Shown here: positions 15,623-24,020 of the stretch, one piece after another | How positions within the stretch are numbered: the stretch's first letter is position 1 | Layout of the letters: every line of letters starts with the position of its first letter | Assembly (NCBI GenBank): GCA_963701435.1 | Contig: CAVPAL010000004.1 | Coordinates: forward strand, 186,001 to 250,000 | Length of the DNA: 64,000 bases | DNA from: JAACFF01 sp963701435 | Lineage (GTDB): Bacteria > Chloroflexota > Anaerolineae > Promineifilales > Promineifilaceae | Direction of reading: 5' to 3' | Notes under the pieces: model-generated | The model's database searches: none | What the model was told of the DNA's origin: nothing | The model's input: only the letters and a program-made list of their open reading frames with translations | Translations under genes and position numbers: made by a program

Positions 15623-16465
15623 ATGAGTAACGGCCGTGAACTAACGCCCATAAATGATTTTCCAGATAAAGAATCTGATCTGCAGCAGTTGCTTGCGGAA
15701 GCGCGCCGGGCATTAAACGTTGCCGAAGCAGAACTTGCACAAGAGCAGGCTGAAGTAAATGCTTTCCGCATGCACTGCCGCTTGAAACTGGATGTGCTGG
15801 TGGATGCGCTGCTGGATTTACGCGCGGAAAAACAAACCCTTATTACACGCTTGCAGCTTTTGCAGCAGGCAGAAGAGTTAGGTATTGTTTTTGATGAAGA
15901 TGATCCTTTCTGGCGTATGGACAATGAAGTTGAATTTGAGGATGACGAAGCGGATTTGCTTTTACCAACGCCAACTCCGCGGGACAAGGCGGCTGAAAAA
16001 CGATTGTACCGGGAGCTGGCGCGTCGTTTTCACCCCGATCTGGCAAAATCGGCCGTTGAGCGCGCTTACCGCACCTCCGTAATGGCGACGATCAACACCG
16101 CTTATCAGGCGCAGGATGTGCAGGCGCTCTATGATTTGGCGGGTGAAATTGAGCCTTCCGAAATTGCTGAACTGGCCGGCATCGAGAGCAGTGAAGTGCG
16201 GCGTTTGCGCGAAAATATTTTGAAATGCCGCCAACTGCGGCGCAAGGCGGTGCGGCAGTTGCAGGCGCTGCGCCAGGAGAGTACGGCCCGCATGTGGCAG
16301 CGCGCGCGGGAACTGGACGTAAGCGGGCAAGATTATTGGAGCGTAGTGCAGCAAGAATTGGAAAGCGCCATTGCCAGGCGCGAGTCAGAGGTGCTTGTCT
16401 TGCGCCAGCAGGTTGTTGAACTGGAATCTTCTCAAATGAATCGTGCTTATGATTTATCAGATTGA
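15623..16465 (+). CDS. J-domain-like protein with coiled coil
   Basis: The start is ATG 15623 (MSNGRELT); an upstream in-frame start at 15587 is unlikely. Residues about 15-80 form a coiled coil. Residues about 120-170 carry a J-domain core, KRLYRELARRFHPDLAKS, with the HPD tripeptide that stimulates DnaK-type Hsp70 ATPase. The C-terminal half is a long charged helical region. It is not a full DnaJ: there is no Gly/Phe region or zinc fingers. It likely recruits Hsp70 to a specific client. The 3' end overlaps the convergent gene at 16447 by 19 bases. Role otherwise unknown. Confidence 0.75.
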   Translation: MSNGRELTPINDFPDKESDLQQLLAEARRALNVAEAELAQEQAEVNAFRMHCRLKLDVLVDALLDLRAEKQTLITRLQLLQQAEELGIVFDEDDPFWRMDNEVEFEDDEADLLLPTPTPRDKAAEKRLYRELARRFHPDLAKSAVERAYRTSVMATINTAYQAQDVQALYDLAGEIEPSEIAELAGIESSEVRRLRENILKCRQLRRKAVRQLQALRQESTARMWQRARELDVSGQDYWSVVQQELESAIARRESEVLVLRQQVVELESSQMNRAYDLSD

Positions 16466-18789
16466 GAGCCAGATTGGATCATGGTTTGGGCGCTCTTCGT
16501 GGCGTCAGCCACGGCTTCAGCCCCTTTTTTGGCGGCTTGCAGTTGGCCTAACCGATCATGCCAGAAAGTAGAGCCGGCGGCCGCCGCCAATCCGGTGAGA
16601 ATGATGCCGGCTGTTAAAGCGCGGTCAGCCGGCAGCCAGGGCCTGATCATGTGCAGTTGCGGTCCGCTGATGTAGAAAACGTTGTTGATGACATTGGATA
16701 TACCGGGAACGGCCGCATCCAGCAGCACGGCCGCGTCAATCTGCAGGGTGTATGCCAGCGCGAGACCAAGGACAAAGGAAATCACGCGCAAGATGCGCAG
16801 CCGCGATTTTTCTTCATCTTGCTGCTGGTCAGTACGGGCTTGAATATAAGGCGCCAGGGTTTCGGCCGTGACTTCAAAACCTTTTACTTTTTCTGCGTAA
16901 TCTTTTACCAGTTCCGGTTGATCGAACTTATAAGGATCAATGTATGTATCCGGGTCGAAGCCGGCGCGTAAGTAATTAAAAAATGTTTCTACTTTTAGAA
17001 GTATGGTTCCATTCTCGTTAAACAAGAATGAGCGTATACCGTTCTCCCCGAGAAACTTTTTATTGTTTTCTTCCCGGTTTGCTTTTAATTCCTCGAGCTG
17101 GGCTTTTGTGATTTTTTTGCCCTGGTATACTCCTTCTTCCCCTTTTACCTTTGCAAGGGCGTCATTAATCGTTTGCAAACTGGTTTCTGTGCGTTTTTCG
17201 AATATCCATTTACCGAGCCAGGCGAATAACAGCAGGAAAATAGACGTCGCCAGGAACACAAGTATGAATATCCCGATGTAGTGTGGATAGTAGAATCCTG
17301 CAGTTGCCATGATAGGCGTGAACAGCCATAACAGGAAAAAGAGTACAAGCGCCAGGACCAATGAAAAGAATATCCAGCCATAGCGCCATGAGCGCATCAA
17401 ACGCCATAATTTGCGACTAGGGCTTTGGGTTTGATAACGACGGTATTCGACTGAATCCAGCAGGCCGCGCAAACTCGAGACGTAGGTTTCTGTCATGCTT
17501 TCTGACTGGGTGTCAATTGTTTTTAAGCCGAGTGCGATCTGTTTTTTGACGCTGTCAATTGAATCGCCGCTAAATCCGATGCCGGACAGCAACGGCCGTA
17601 CCTGTGAATCAAACTGGCCCAGCACCTCTGTTTGCCCCTGGCTTAAAAATGTTTCGCGCTGCTCTTCCAACCACCCGTCGGCAATTTTTAGAGTCCAATC
17701 TTCTGTGGTCTGAAAAACGTTGACGAGGTTTTTGATGACATCATCCGGGTTTTGGCCGTCAAATTCTTCGATTTTCAGGTCGGCTGTAGTTTGTATTTCG
17801 CCGACAAACTCCTCTGGCAATGATAGTTTTTGCTGGAGCGTACCCAGTCCTGCGGCGACGACTTGCTTAACATTTGCTTTTGCTTGCGCGAGCTTTCTGG
17901 CTGCTTCCGCTTGGTTACTGGGTGATTGATATGATTCCAAAATGCTAATTGCCTGGCTGAATTCGCCGGCTTTGAGAAGCGTCTTGACCTCGATGAAATC
18001 ATTAACCGGCTTAAGCGTGCTATCTAAAGTTGTGCGCATGTTGCGGGACATGACTTCAAATTGTTTTTGTGATTCGGCGCTGACACCCAGGGTTGCAAGC
18101 TGGCCCGGAATAAATTTTTCATAGCGCTCTAACGCATCCAGGGATGTGACTTTTGATTTAAGCCCCACGGCGACTTTGAAGGAGTCGATTATGACCTCGG
18201 TGCCCACAGCCACGATCGCCATCACGGCAAAAAACATGCCTAACCCGGCCAGAAGTCGACCTAAACTGTCGGGCAGATTGGACTCATAAGGGCCAACGAT
18301 GACGTTGCGGGTGATGCCGTTATTGTCGGGGTTCGCGTCTCCGGGTAATGCCTGATAAGCGCCCACGCCCTCATTAGTCTCTAATTCATTGGCCAGTAAT
18401 TCAACCCGGAATTTATGCTGACCTTCATTGCGAAAGATAAGGTCACAGTTTTGGAATGTATAGGAACGATTAGCGCCGGGTTGTAAATTGGCGACGTCTG
18501 GCACCTGCTCGACACACGGTTCAAAGATAACGGGCGGTTCTGTTTCCGTGTATGTGGCTATAAGCTGCGCCCACACTTCAAAACTCTCAGGCGTTGCCCC
18601 TTCGCCTGCATTTGTATAGGAAAAAGTAACGGCCGTTTCCTGCCCTACTCGCACAGGATCAGGCTGGGTCGCCAGGTTAATCAGCGCCAGATCATATTGA
18701 TCGTTTTGTGCATATACGGCCGAATAAATTCCCCAAACCCAAAGAAGTGCTGCTCCCAAGATCAGTGCAAAAACGCGCTTGTTTTTCAT
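16447..18789 (-). CDS. Large membrane protein with N-terminal CARDB-like domain
   Basis: A 780-residue protein with a signal peptide (ALILGAALLWVWGIYSAVYAQ, residues 9-29). Then an extracellular Ig-like domain resembling CARDB (ATQPDPVRVGQETAVTFSYTN). Then a first TM segment near residue 185, a long cytoplasmic helical part (about 210-470), two TM segments near 480-540, another soluble helical region, and two more hydrophobic segments near 670-740. The combination of an adhesive outer domain and large intracellular coiled regions suggests an envelope-spanning organiser or sensor, but I know no characterised homologue. One copy of the two-hairpin element lies 25 bases upstream and could affect its expression. 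Confidence 0.75.
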   Translation of the reverse strand: MKNKRVFALILGAALLWVWGIYSAVYAQNDQYDLALINLATQPDPVRVGQETAVTFSYTNAGEGATPESFEVWAQLIATYTETEPPVIFEPCVEQVPDVANLQPGANRSYTFQNCDLIFRNEGQHKFRVELLANELETNEGVGAYQALPGDANPDNNGITRNVIVGPYESNLPDSLGRLLAGLGMFFAVMAIVAVGTEVIIDSFKVAVGLKSKVTSLDALERYEKFIPGQLATLGVSAESQKQFEVMSRNMRTTLDSTLKPVNDFIEVKTLLKAGEFSQAISILESYQSPSNQAEAARKLAQAKANVKQVVAAGLGTLQQKLSLPEEFVGEIQTTADLKIEEFDGQNPDDVIKNLVNVFQTTEDWTLKIADGWLEEQRETFLSQGQTEVLGQFDSQVRPLLSGIGFSGDSIDSVKKQIALGLKTIDTQSESMTETYVSSLRGLLDSVEYRRYQTQSPSRKLWRLMRSWRYGWIFFSLVLALVLFFLLWLFTPIMATAGFYYPHYIGIFILVFLATSIFLLLFAWLGKWIFEKRTETSLQTINDALAKVKGEEGVYQGKKITKAQLEELKANREENNKKFLGENGIRSFLFNENGTILLKVETFFNYLRAGFDPDTYIDPYKFDQPELVKDYAEKVKGFEVTAETLAPYIQARTDQQQDEEKSRLRILRVISFVLGLALAYTLQIDAAVLLDAAVPGISNVINNVFYISGPQLHMIRPWLPADRALTAGIILTGLAAAAGSTFWHDRLGQLQAAKKGAEAVADATKSAQTMIQSGSQSDKS

Positions 18790-18813
18790 TGTCGGTACTC
18801 CAGGTAAATTACA

Positions 18814-18933
18814 ATTAGGTAAACCGCAGAAAATTCTTGAAAATAAGACGAATTAGACATCTGCGGTTTCCTCAAGGAATTGGCAGATTTCCCATGACCT
18901 TTATTTTTGATTACTTTCTGCCAATTACCTAAT
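18814..18933 (+). repeat. Two-hairpin intergenic element, copy 2 (best preserved)
   Basis: It has 9-bp terminal inverted repeats ATTAGGTAA (18814-18822) and TTACCTAAT (18925-18933). Hairpin 1 pairs AAACCGCAGA (18821-18830) with TCTGCGGTTT (18860-18869). Hairpin 2 pairs AATTGGCAGA (18878-18887) with TCTGCCAATT (18917-18926). It lies just upstream of the minus-strand gene at 18789. Confidence 0.8.
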
Positions 18934-19078
18934 ACTACAACGAGATTTTGACATAATGTTACTGACGACAACCTCCCGGAGGCTAATCAAGCAGCTAAAA
19001 TCAACCTATTTAGCGACCACCTTTGCCTAAATGTTGAGCCTCCGGGAGGATTCACTTCGAAGTCTCGTTGATACTAAA
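18933..19078. repeat. Inverted-repeat element bounded by TACTACAACGAGA-type ends
   Basis: TACTACAACGAGA starts at 18933 and an inverted, slightly altered version (TCTCGTTGATACTA) ends near 19078. Inside, CCTCCCGGAGGCT and AGCCTCCGGGAGG form a perfect 13-bp inverted repeat about 50 bases apart. There is no ORF; the shape is that of a small non-autonomous element. Confidence 0.55.
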
Positions 19079-19239
19079 GCGTTGGTATTTATGAATTCAC
19101 AAAATACCTTGTAACGCAATTTTTATTATGTCAATTATAGCATAATATGTCAAGTTATATAGGAACAATATCCTGTTCTGGTTGGGAATGTGCGTGGAGT
19201 TTTGTTGACGCGCCAAACTACAAAAGTTTTGGAACTTCT

Positions 19240-19270
19240 TACTACAACGAGACTTCGCTCTGAAATGAGG
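19240..19270 (+). repeat. 31-bp dispersed repeat, copy 1
   Basis: The 31 bases starting TACTACAACGAGACTTCGCT are identical to 33025-33055, 14 kb away, and share their first half with the element ends at 18933 and 19078. Confidence 0.85.
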
Positions 19271-19272
19271 GA

Positions 19273-19348
19273 TTTTTGACACGAATGACACAGATTAAAC
19301 GAGAAACAGATACTAAATTCGTGTGATTCGTGCTATTCGTGTCAAAAA
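19273..19348. repeat. Inverted repeat with TTTTTGACACGAAT arms
   Basis: Perfect 14-bp arms at 19273-19286 and 19335-19348 enclose further GATTCGTG-type repeats. A-run and T-run ends make it also look like a bidirectional terminator. Confidence 0.6.
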
Positions 19349-19388
19349 ATAATTTAGCGTCAGACTTTGCGTAGATTCTGGGAATTAC

Positions 19389-19757
19389 CTACGCAAACGC
19401 TTGAGCTTGTGAAATCCACTCTTGTGGATCTGCCTGCCAGTCGGCCGCGTGGGTGATTTCCTTGGCTTGATCTGGGGTCAGGTTTGCCAGAGCGGCGTAG
19501 GTTGTGATGCCGGCTTCCTTGAGCCGTTTGGCAAAAGTAGGGCCAATGCCGCTAATTTTAGTGAGATCGTCTGTGGATACGGCCGTTTCCGCACTTTCCA
19601 CTTCAACAACATCAGCCTCGACTTCAATATCAACCAATTCGAGGGATTTATTATCGAGATACGCTTCGCCTCTTGAAGCCAATTTATCTAAAGCTTCTGC
19701 GAGCAGGCTTGCTGCGCCCACACCCATATAGAAAATCTTTTTAATCATTTGAACCAT
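19389..19757 (-). CDS. Small helix-hairpin-helix protein
   Basis: ATG 19757 is chosen because GGAGG sits six bases upstream; the earlier ATG at 19769 would place that site inside the gene. Of 122 residues, the N-terminal part is a hydrophobic or amphipathic helix (MIKKIFYMGVGAASLLAEAL) like the start of polyhydroxyalkanoate-granule or envelope-associated proteins, followed by an acidic stretch. The C-terminus is a helix-hairpin-helix domain of the DUF4332/ComEA type (LTKISGIGPTFAKRLKEAGI). Such domains bind DNA nonspecifically or mediate protein contacts. A hairpin TTTGCGTAG / CTACGCAAA follows its stop. Function unknown. Confidence 0.8.
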   Translation of the reverse strand: MVQMIKKIFYMGVGAASLLAEALDKLASRGEAYLDNKSLELVDIEVEADVVEVESAETAVSTDDLTKISGIGPTFAKRLKEAGITTYAALANLTPDQAKEITHAADWQADPQEWISQAQAFA

Positions 19758-19940
19758 CCTATCCTCCATCGATTGAGTTAGCGATCAAGTAACCTTGATC
19801 TAAAGATTTGTTTTATGTTTATGACGCACTGCATTATATCATAAAATAAAAACATTGTGAATGTTACCGGGTACACTTTGGTGTTATGCTCACTATTTCA
19901 TGCTACAATCTTCGCAAAATATCATTTTCGAGGTGAATTT

Positions 19941-20777
19941 ATGGCTAGCGCCGCAAATATCATCGATGTGACTGATGCAACATTTGATTTTGAAGTCCTT
20001 GAACGTTCCCATGAACTGCCCGTTGTGGTTGATTTCTGGGCGCCCTGGTGCGGTCCTTGTCGCTTTTTGGGGCCTATCCTTGAGAAGCTGGCCAATGACC
20101 CTGCCTATGATTTCATCCTGGCGAAAATTAACGTTGACGACAATCCGACAGTAGCAATGCACTTTCATGTCCAGGGCATTCCCGCCGTAAAAGCTTTCAT
20201 TGAAGGACAAATTGCGGCTGAATTTGTAGGCGTACAACCTGAGACCAAAGTGCGCGAGTTTATTGAGGAATTGATCCCCAATGAAGCGGATATGGCCTTT
20301 CGAGAAGCGAACAGTCTGCTGGCAACCCGTCACTGGCGCGATGCGGAAGAGGCTTACCTGGAATTATTGGAAGAATATCCCAATCATCCGGGAGCGAAAC
20401 TGAATCTGGCGCGCGCTTTGCTGGCGCAGGCGCGTGGCTGTGCTGCTGAATCATTGTTAATCGAAAGTCGCAAAAGCGCTCAGATGCTGCAAGCTGAACG
20501 TCTGCTGCCGCTCGCTCGTTATTTATGTCGGACGGAAACGGCCGATAACGACATAGAACTTGAACCAGTTGAAATCCAGTATCGTCAGGCGGCGCGTCTT
20601 TTACAGCGCGGCAATTTGGAAGCCGCCATGGATGGTCTGCTAGACATACTGCGTCAGGATAAACGCTATCGTAAAGGGGAGCCAAAAGAGGTTTTGTTGG
20701 GTTTGTTTGATTTATTAGGGGATAATGATCCGCTGACTCAAACCTATCGCAGTGAACTAGCAATGGTTTTATTCTAA
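19941..20777 (+). CDS. Thioredoxin-TPR protein (YbbN/CnoX-like)
   Basis: ATG 19941 follows GAGGTG. The N-terminal thioredoxin domain has the full active site WAPWCGPCR (residues about 33-41), the cis-Pro region GIPAVKAF, and normal length. From residue about 115 it is a TPR-like helical region (REANSLLATRHWRDAEEAYLELL, NHPGAKLNLARALLAQ). This architecture is that of YbbN/CnoX, a chaperone-like thioredoxin that protects folding clients. Unlike E. coli YbbN, the CxxC is intact here, so redox activity is likely. It is cytoplasmic, with no signal peptide, and ends at a shared strong terminator with the convergent M42 gene. Confidence 0.9.
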   Translation: MASAANIIDVTDATFDFEVLERSHELPVVVDFWAPWCGPCRFLGPILEKLANDPAYDFILAKINVDDNPTVAMHFHVQGIPAVKAFIEGQIAAEFVGVQPETKVREFIEELIPNEADMAFREANSLLATRHWRDAEEAYLELLEEYPNHPGAKLNLARALLAQARGCAAESLLIESRKSAQMLQAERLLPLARYLCRTETADNDIELEPVEIQYRQAARLLQRGNLEAAMDGLLDILRQDKRYRKGEPKEVLLGLFDLLGDNDPLTQTYRSELAMVLF

Positions 20778-20825
20778 TTCTGTTTGCAACATAACTGAAT
20801 TGCCCAAACCCCAGCAATTTATTTG

Positions 20826-20859
20826 AAGGGGCCGCTTGATTCTTTCAAGCGGCCCCTTT
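20826..20859. terminator. Bidirectional rho-independent terminator
   Basis: A perfect 14-bp stem (AAGGGGCCGCTTGA, 20826-20839, against TCAAGCGGCCCCTT, 20845-20858) with a five-base loop between two convergent genes, with a T-run on the + side. Confidence 0.88.
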
Positions 20860-20862
20860 GCG

Positions 20863-21855
20863 TTAAAGATCAATTGGGTTGGATAAAATTGCGGTCAGCA
20901 ACTTCACAGCATGCGTGACGTCATCAGCGTCCACTGTTTCACTGGGAGTGTGGACATAACGGCAGGGAATAGAGATGCAGCCCGCAGCGCAGCCAGGCCC
21001 GGCAATTTGCATCGATCGCGCGTCGGTTGAACCCCATTCCAGCACTTCAATCTGATAAGGTATATCCGCTTCATCGGCGCGCTTCCGCATTAGGCGCACC
21101 AGGCCGGCGTGGGAGATCATTCCGCTGTCTTTGACCTTGATAGCGGGTCCGGCGCCCAATTTGACGGCCATCTGACGAGCTTCCGGCGTATCTCCTGTGG
21201 CCGTCACGTCAAGCGCAATGCCTACATCCGGCAGCAGCCCGTTGGCGGCGGCCTCAGCGCCGCGCGTGCCGACTTCTTCCTGTACGCTGAACACGAAATA
21301 AATATCGTGCGGAGTTTGCTGCAGTTGTTTCAGGGCTTCGATGCCTATGACACAGCCAATGCGATCATCCATGCTTTTGGCCGTTAACTGTGAGCCTTGG
21401 GCGAGAAACGGCCGTATAAAACCGGCTGCATCGCCCACGCCCACCGGACAATCTTCACGGCTTTTGGCGCCGATATCAATATAATATTTGTTCAAAGGAT
21501 GGATCTTGCTGCGATCTTCAATCTTATCACAGCCAATGACGCCAATTGCGCCGTTGGCGAACTGTACGCGTCCACCCAGAAGCGTATGTGCGAAAACGCC
21601 GCCGATATTGGTGAAACGTAAAAATCCCTCTTTGGTGACATGCGTGACCATGACGCCAATTTCGTCCATGTGGGCCGCGACCATGACCTTCAGGCCGCTG
21701 CCGTCGCCTTTTTTCAAAGCGATCAGATTGCCCATAGCGTCCACTGAAATTTCATCTGCAATCGGCTCAACTTCGGACCGAATCAGAGCGCGTATTTGAT
21801 CTTCAAACCCGGATGGGCCATAAGCTTCAACTAATTTTTGTATTAATTCTTGCAT
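20863..21855 (-). CDS. M42 family metallopeptidase (TET-type aminopeptidase), paralogue 1
   Basis: A 330-residue member of the M42 peptidases, self-compartmentalised dodecameric di-metal aminopeptidases. Metal and catalytic motifs are in order: AAHMDEIG (His/Asp), KSMDDRIGC (bridging Asp), VQEEVGTRG (catalytic Glu then Glu), ALDVTATGDTPE (Asp), and YVHTPSE (His). The PA-like dimerisation insert sits between the first two motifs. It is the last of three tandem M42 genes on this strand, 47 bases after the second. All five ligands are present, so it should be active. Substrate preference (neutral, basic or acidic N-termini) is not visible. Confidence 0.92.
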   Translation of the reverse strand: MQELIQKLVEAYGPSGFEDQIRALIRSEVEPIADEISVDAMGNLIALKKGDGSGLKVMVAAHMDEIGVMVTHVTKEGFLRFTNIGGVFAHTLLGGRVQFANGAIGVIGCDKIEDRSKIHPLNKYYIDIGAKSREDCPVGVGDAAGFIRPFLAQGSQLTAKSMDDRIGCVIGIEALKQLQQTPHDIYFVFSVQEEVGTRGAEAAANGLLPDVGIALDVTATGDTPEARQMAVKLGAGPAIKVKDSGMISHAGLVRLMRKRADEADIPYQIEVLEWGSTDARSMQIAGPGCAAGCISIPCRYVHTPSETVDADDVTHAVKLLTAILSNPIDL

Positions 21856-21902
21856 AATTTAGACCTTGATCAGAAGTCTGACTCGTGAGTCGACATCTGG
21901 AA

Positions 21903-22940
21903 TTAATTGCGTTTAATGATATTTGTTGTCAGGCGACGCAAGGCGGCGTCAGCCAGCTTGACCACGTTGGCGTAATCCGCCAGGTTAATCATCATGGCGG
22001 GCGTGTGGGCGTAGCGCCCTGGCACGGCGATGGTGGCGGACGGCACGCCTCCATGCACGCGCTGGATGGAAGCGGTGTTGGTTCCGCCGCCGCCCGGTTG
22101 GCGAATCTGAAAGGGAATCCCCAGGGCGTCTGCTGTGCGAGTGATATGACTGACCAGGCGTGGATCCTGGATGGTGACGCGATCCATCACATAAATCGAT
22201 GGTCCTTTGCCAAGCGACACGTTGGGACTGGCGTCATCTTCGGTGGGTAGATCATAGGCGGGTGTGCATTCAAGCACGAGAGCTGCATCCGGCTGAACAG
22301 CATAGGCGGCGACTTCCGCTCCGCGCAAGCCAACTTCTTCCTGCACGGTGAATGCGGCGTGCAATTCAAAAGGGTATGGATCGCCGCGCAGCAGCTCGAT
22401 CAGGGCGGCGCAGCCGGCGCGATTATCGAAGGCTTTGCCAATGGCGGTGGGTCCCAGCTCTTCATATTTGGTTACAAAAACGGCCGTATCTCCGATGTTT
22501 ACCAATCCATCAGCGGCGTCTTTATTTTTTGCGCCAATATCAATGCGCATCGCGACCCGCTTGACCGTTTGGTTCACCTGCGCGCGGGTGAGCAGGTGAA
22601 TCGGTTTGGCGCCAACGACGCCTGTCATTTTCTTGGGTCCTACCTCCACCACTTTGCCCAGCAGTGAACGATCATCAATACCGCCTAGATTTGCAAATTT
22701 CAGCATGCCTTGCGAGTCGATCTCGGTGATCATCAAGCCTACTTCGTCCATGTGAGCATCGACCATAATGCGCAGATCAGATGCGCCTGTGCCGTGTTTT
22801 TGTGCAATCAGATTGCCCATTGTGTCTACGCGCCATTCATCAACATGATCGTTGATGAGGTCGCGAATGAGCAGGCGCACCTCTTTTTCACTGCCTGCAA
22901 CGCCGGCAGCTTCGGTGAGTTGTTGTAATAATTCGTTCAT
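21903..22940 (-). CDS. M42 family metallopeptidase, paralogue 2
   Basis: 345 residues. It carries DAHMDEVG, KAFDNRAGC, VQEEVGLRG and RYAHTPAMM, but the fourth ligand motif reads LVLECTPAYDLP, with Glu where paralogues 1 and 3 have Asp (ALDVT, AIDVT). Glu is still a possible metal ligand, so activity may be kept but metal or substrate choice changed. ATG 22940 overlaps the stop of paralogue 3 (22937) by four bases, proving a common transcript. The first, third and second paralogues are clearly diverged from each other, so the triplication is old. A mixed-subunit TET particle is possible. Confidence 0.92.
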   Translation of the reverse strand: MNELLQQLTEAAGVAGSEKEVRLLIRDLINDHVDEWRVDTMGNLIAQKHGTGASDLRIMVDAHMDEVGLMITEIDSQGMLKFANLGGIDDRSLLGKVVEVGPKKMTGVVGAKPIHLLTRAQVNQTVKRVAMRIDIGAKNKDAADGLVNIGDTAVFVTKYEELGPTAIGKAFDNRAGCAALIELLRGDPYPFELHAAFTVQEEVGLRGAEVAAYAVQPDAALVLECTPAYDLPTEDDASPNVSLGKGPSIYVMDRVTIQDPRLVSHITRTADALGIPFQIRQPGGGGTNTASIQRVHGGVPSATIAVPGRYAHTPAMMINLADYANVVKLADAALRRLTTNIIKRN

Positions 22941-24013
22941 GTTTGCATTAACCCTGCGGTGAGCTTGTCCAGAAATTGAGTATCCAGGCGGACAATAAAT
23001 TCAGCCAGCAAACGGCCGACCCGGTCAACATCTTTGGTGTCGATGGTTTCGACCATTGTGTGCATATAGCGCAGCGGAATGGAAACCAGACCGGTTGGAA
23101 TGCCTTCACGCGCAATTTGCAAACCAAATGCATCGGTGCCGCTGCCGCGTGTATGGGTTTCTAAATGTGTACTCATTTCGACTGCTTTGGCGGCGTCTTG
23201 CAAGGCGGCTAACATGCCCGGATGTACATTCGGGCCAACTCCCAGCACCGGTCCGCCGCCCAAGTCAAAGGCGCTGTTGTCATTGACGCCGGGGCCTTTG
23301 CCGAAGGTGACGTCAATGGCGATGGCGAGGTCTGGTTTTTGGGTAAAGGCGCTGGTGTAGGCGCCGAGCAAACGCGTTTCTTCTTGCGCTGTTGCTGCTG
23401 CAATGACATCCCAGGCATGAGAACGGCCGTTTAACAGTTCCAGGCAAATGGTAACAGCCATCACAGAGGCGCGGTTGTCGAGCGCTTTGCCGCTGACTCT
23501 TGAACCCTTTAATTTGCGCAAGGGCTGGCGAAAGGTGACAAAATCTCCAATGTCAATCAGGTCACGAACCTCTTCAGCCGGCAGACCGACGTCAAGCGCC
23601 AGGTCTTCAAAACCATATGGCTTGCTGCGGCGGCTTTCCGGCAGCATGCGGTCAGGCAGGGCGCCCAGGACGCCAGCCAGCTCACGTTTGCCATGCGCAA
23701 CGGCCGTTTGTCCATACAAATGACGAATATCCACGCCGCCGATGTTTGTCAGGCGTAAAAACCCGGCGCCGTTGTGTTCAACAATGTTCTTCACCATCAA
23801 ACCGATCTCATCCAGGTGCGCCGCCAGCAATATTTTGGGGCGCGGAGTTGGGCCTTGGCCTTGTTTGATACCAATCAGACTGCCAATGCGATCAACTTGT
23901 GTGGAATCGGTAAGCGGCTGCCACAATTCTGCAATTGTGGCAGCGATTCTGTGTTCATCGCCAGAAGGGCCTGGCGTTTCGCTGAGAGTTTTAAGTGTTT
24001 CAAATATGTCCAT
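22937..24013 (-). CDS. M42 family metallopeptidase, paralogue 3 (first in operon)
   Basis: 358 residues with LAAHLDEIG, KALDNRASV, AQEETRLLGA, AIDVTFGKGPG and YMHTMVE, i.e. the complete M42 active site, with the catalytic Glu pair in QEET. It lies directly behind the Thr/Pro-rich membrane-anchored protein (8 bases) and before paralogue 2 (4-base overlap). The four genes from 24590 to 20863 read as one operon dedicated to peptide breakdown. Confidence 0.92.
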   Translation of the reverse strand: MDIFETLKTLSETPGPSGDEHRIAATIAELWQPLTDSTQVDRIGSLIGIKQGQGPTPRPKILLAAHLDEIGLMVKNIVEHNGAGFLRLTNIGGVDIRHLYGQTAVAHGKRELAGVLGALPDRMLPESRRSKPYGFEDLALDVGLPAEEVRDLIDIGDFVTFRQPLRKLKGSRVSGKALDNRASVMAVTICLELLNGRSHAWDVIAAATAQEETRLLGAYTSAFTQKPDLAIAIDVTFGKGPGVNDNSAFDLGGGPVLGVGPNVHPGMLAALQDAAKAVEMSTHLETHTRGSGTDAFGLQIAREGIPTGLVSIPLRYMHTMVETIDTKDVDRVGRLLAEFIVRLDTQFLDKLTAGLMQT

Positions 24014-24020
24014 AAAAATC

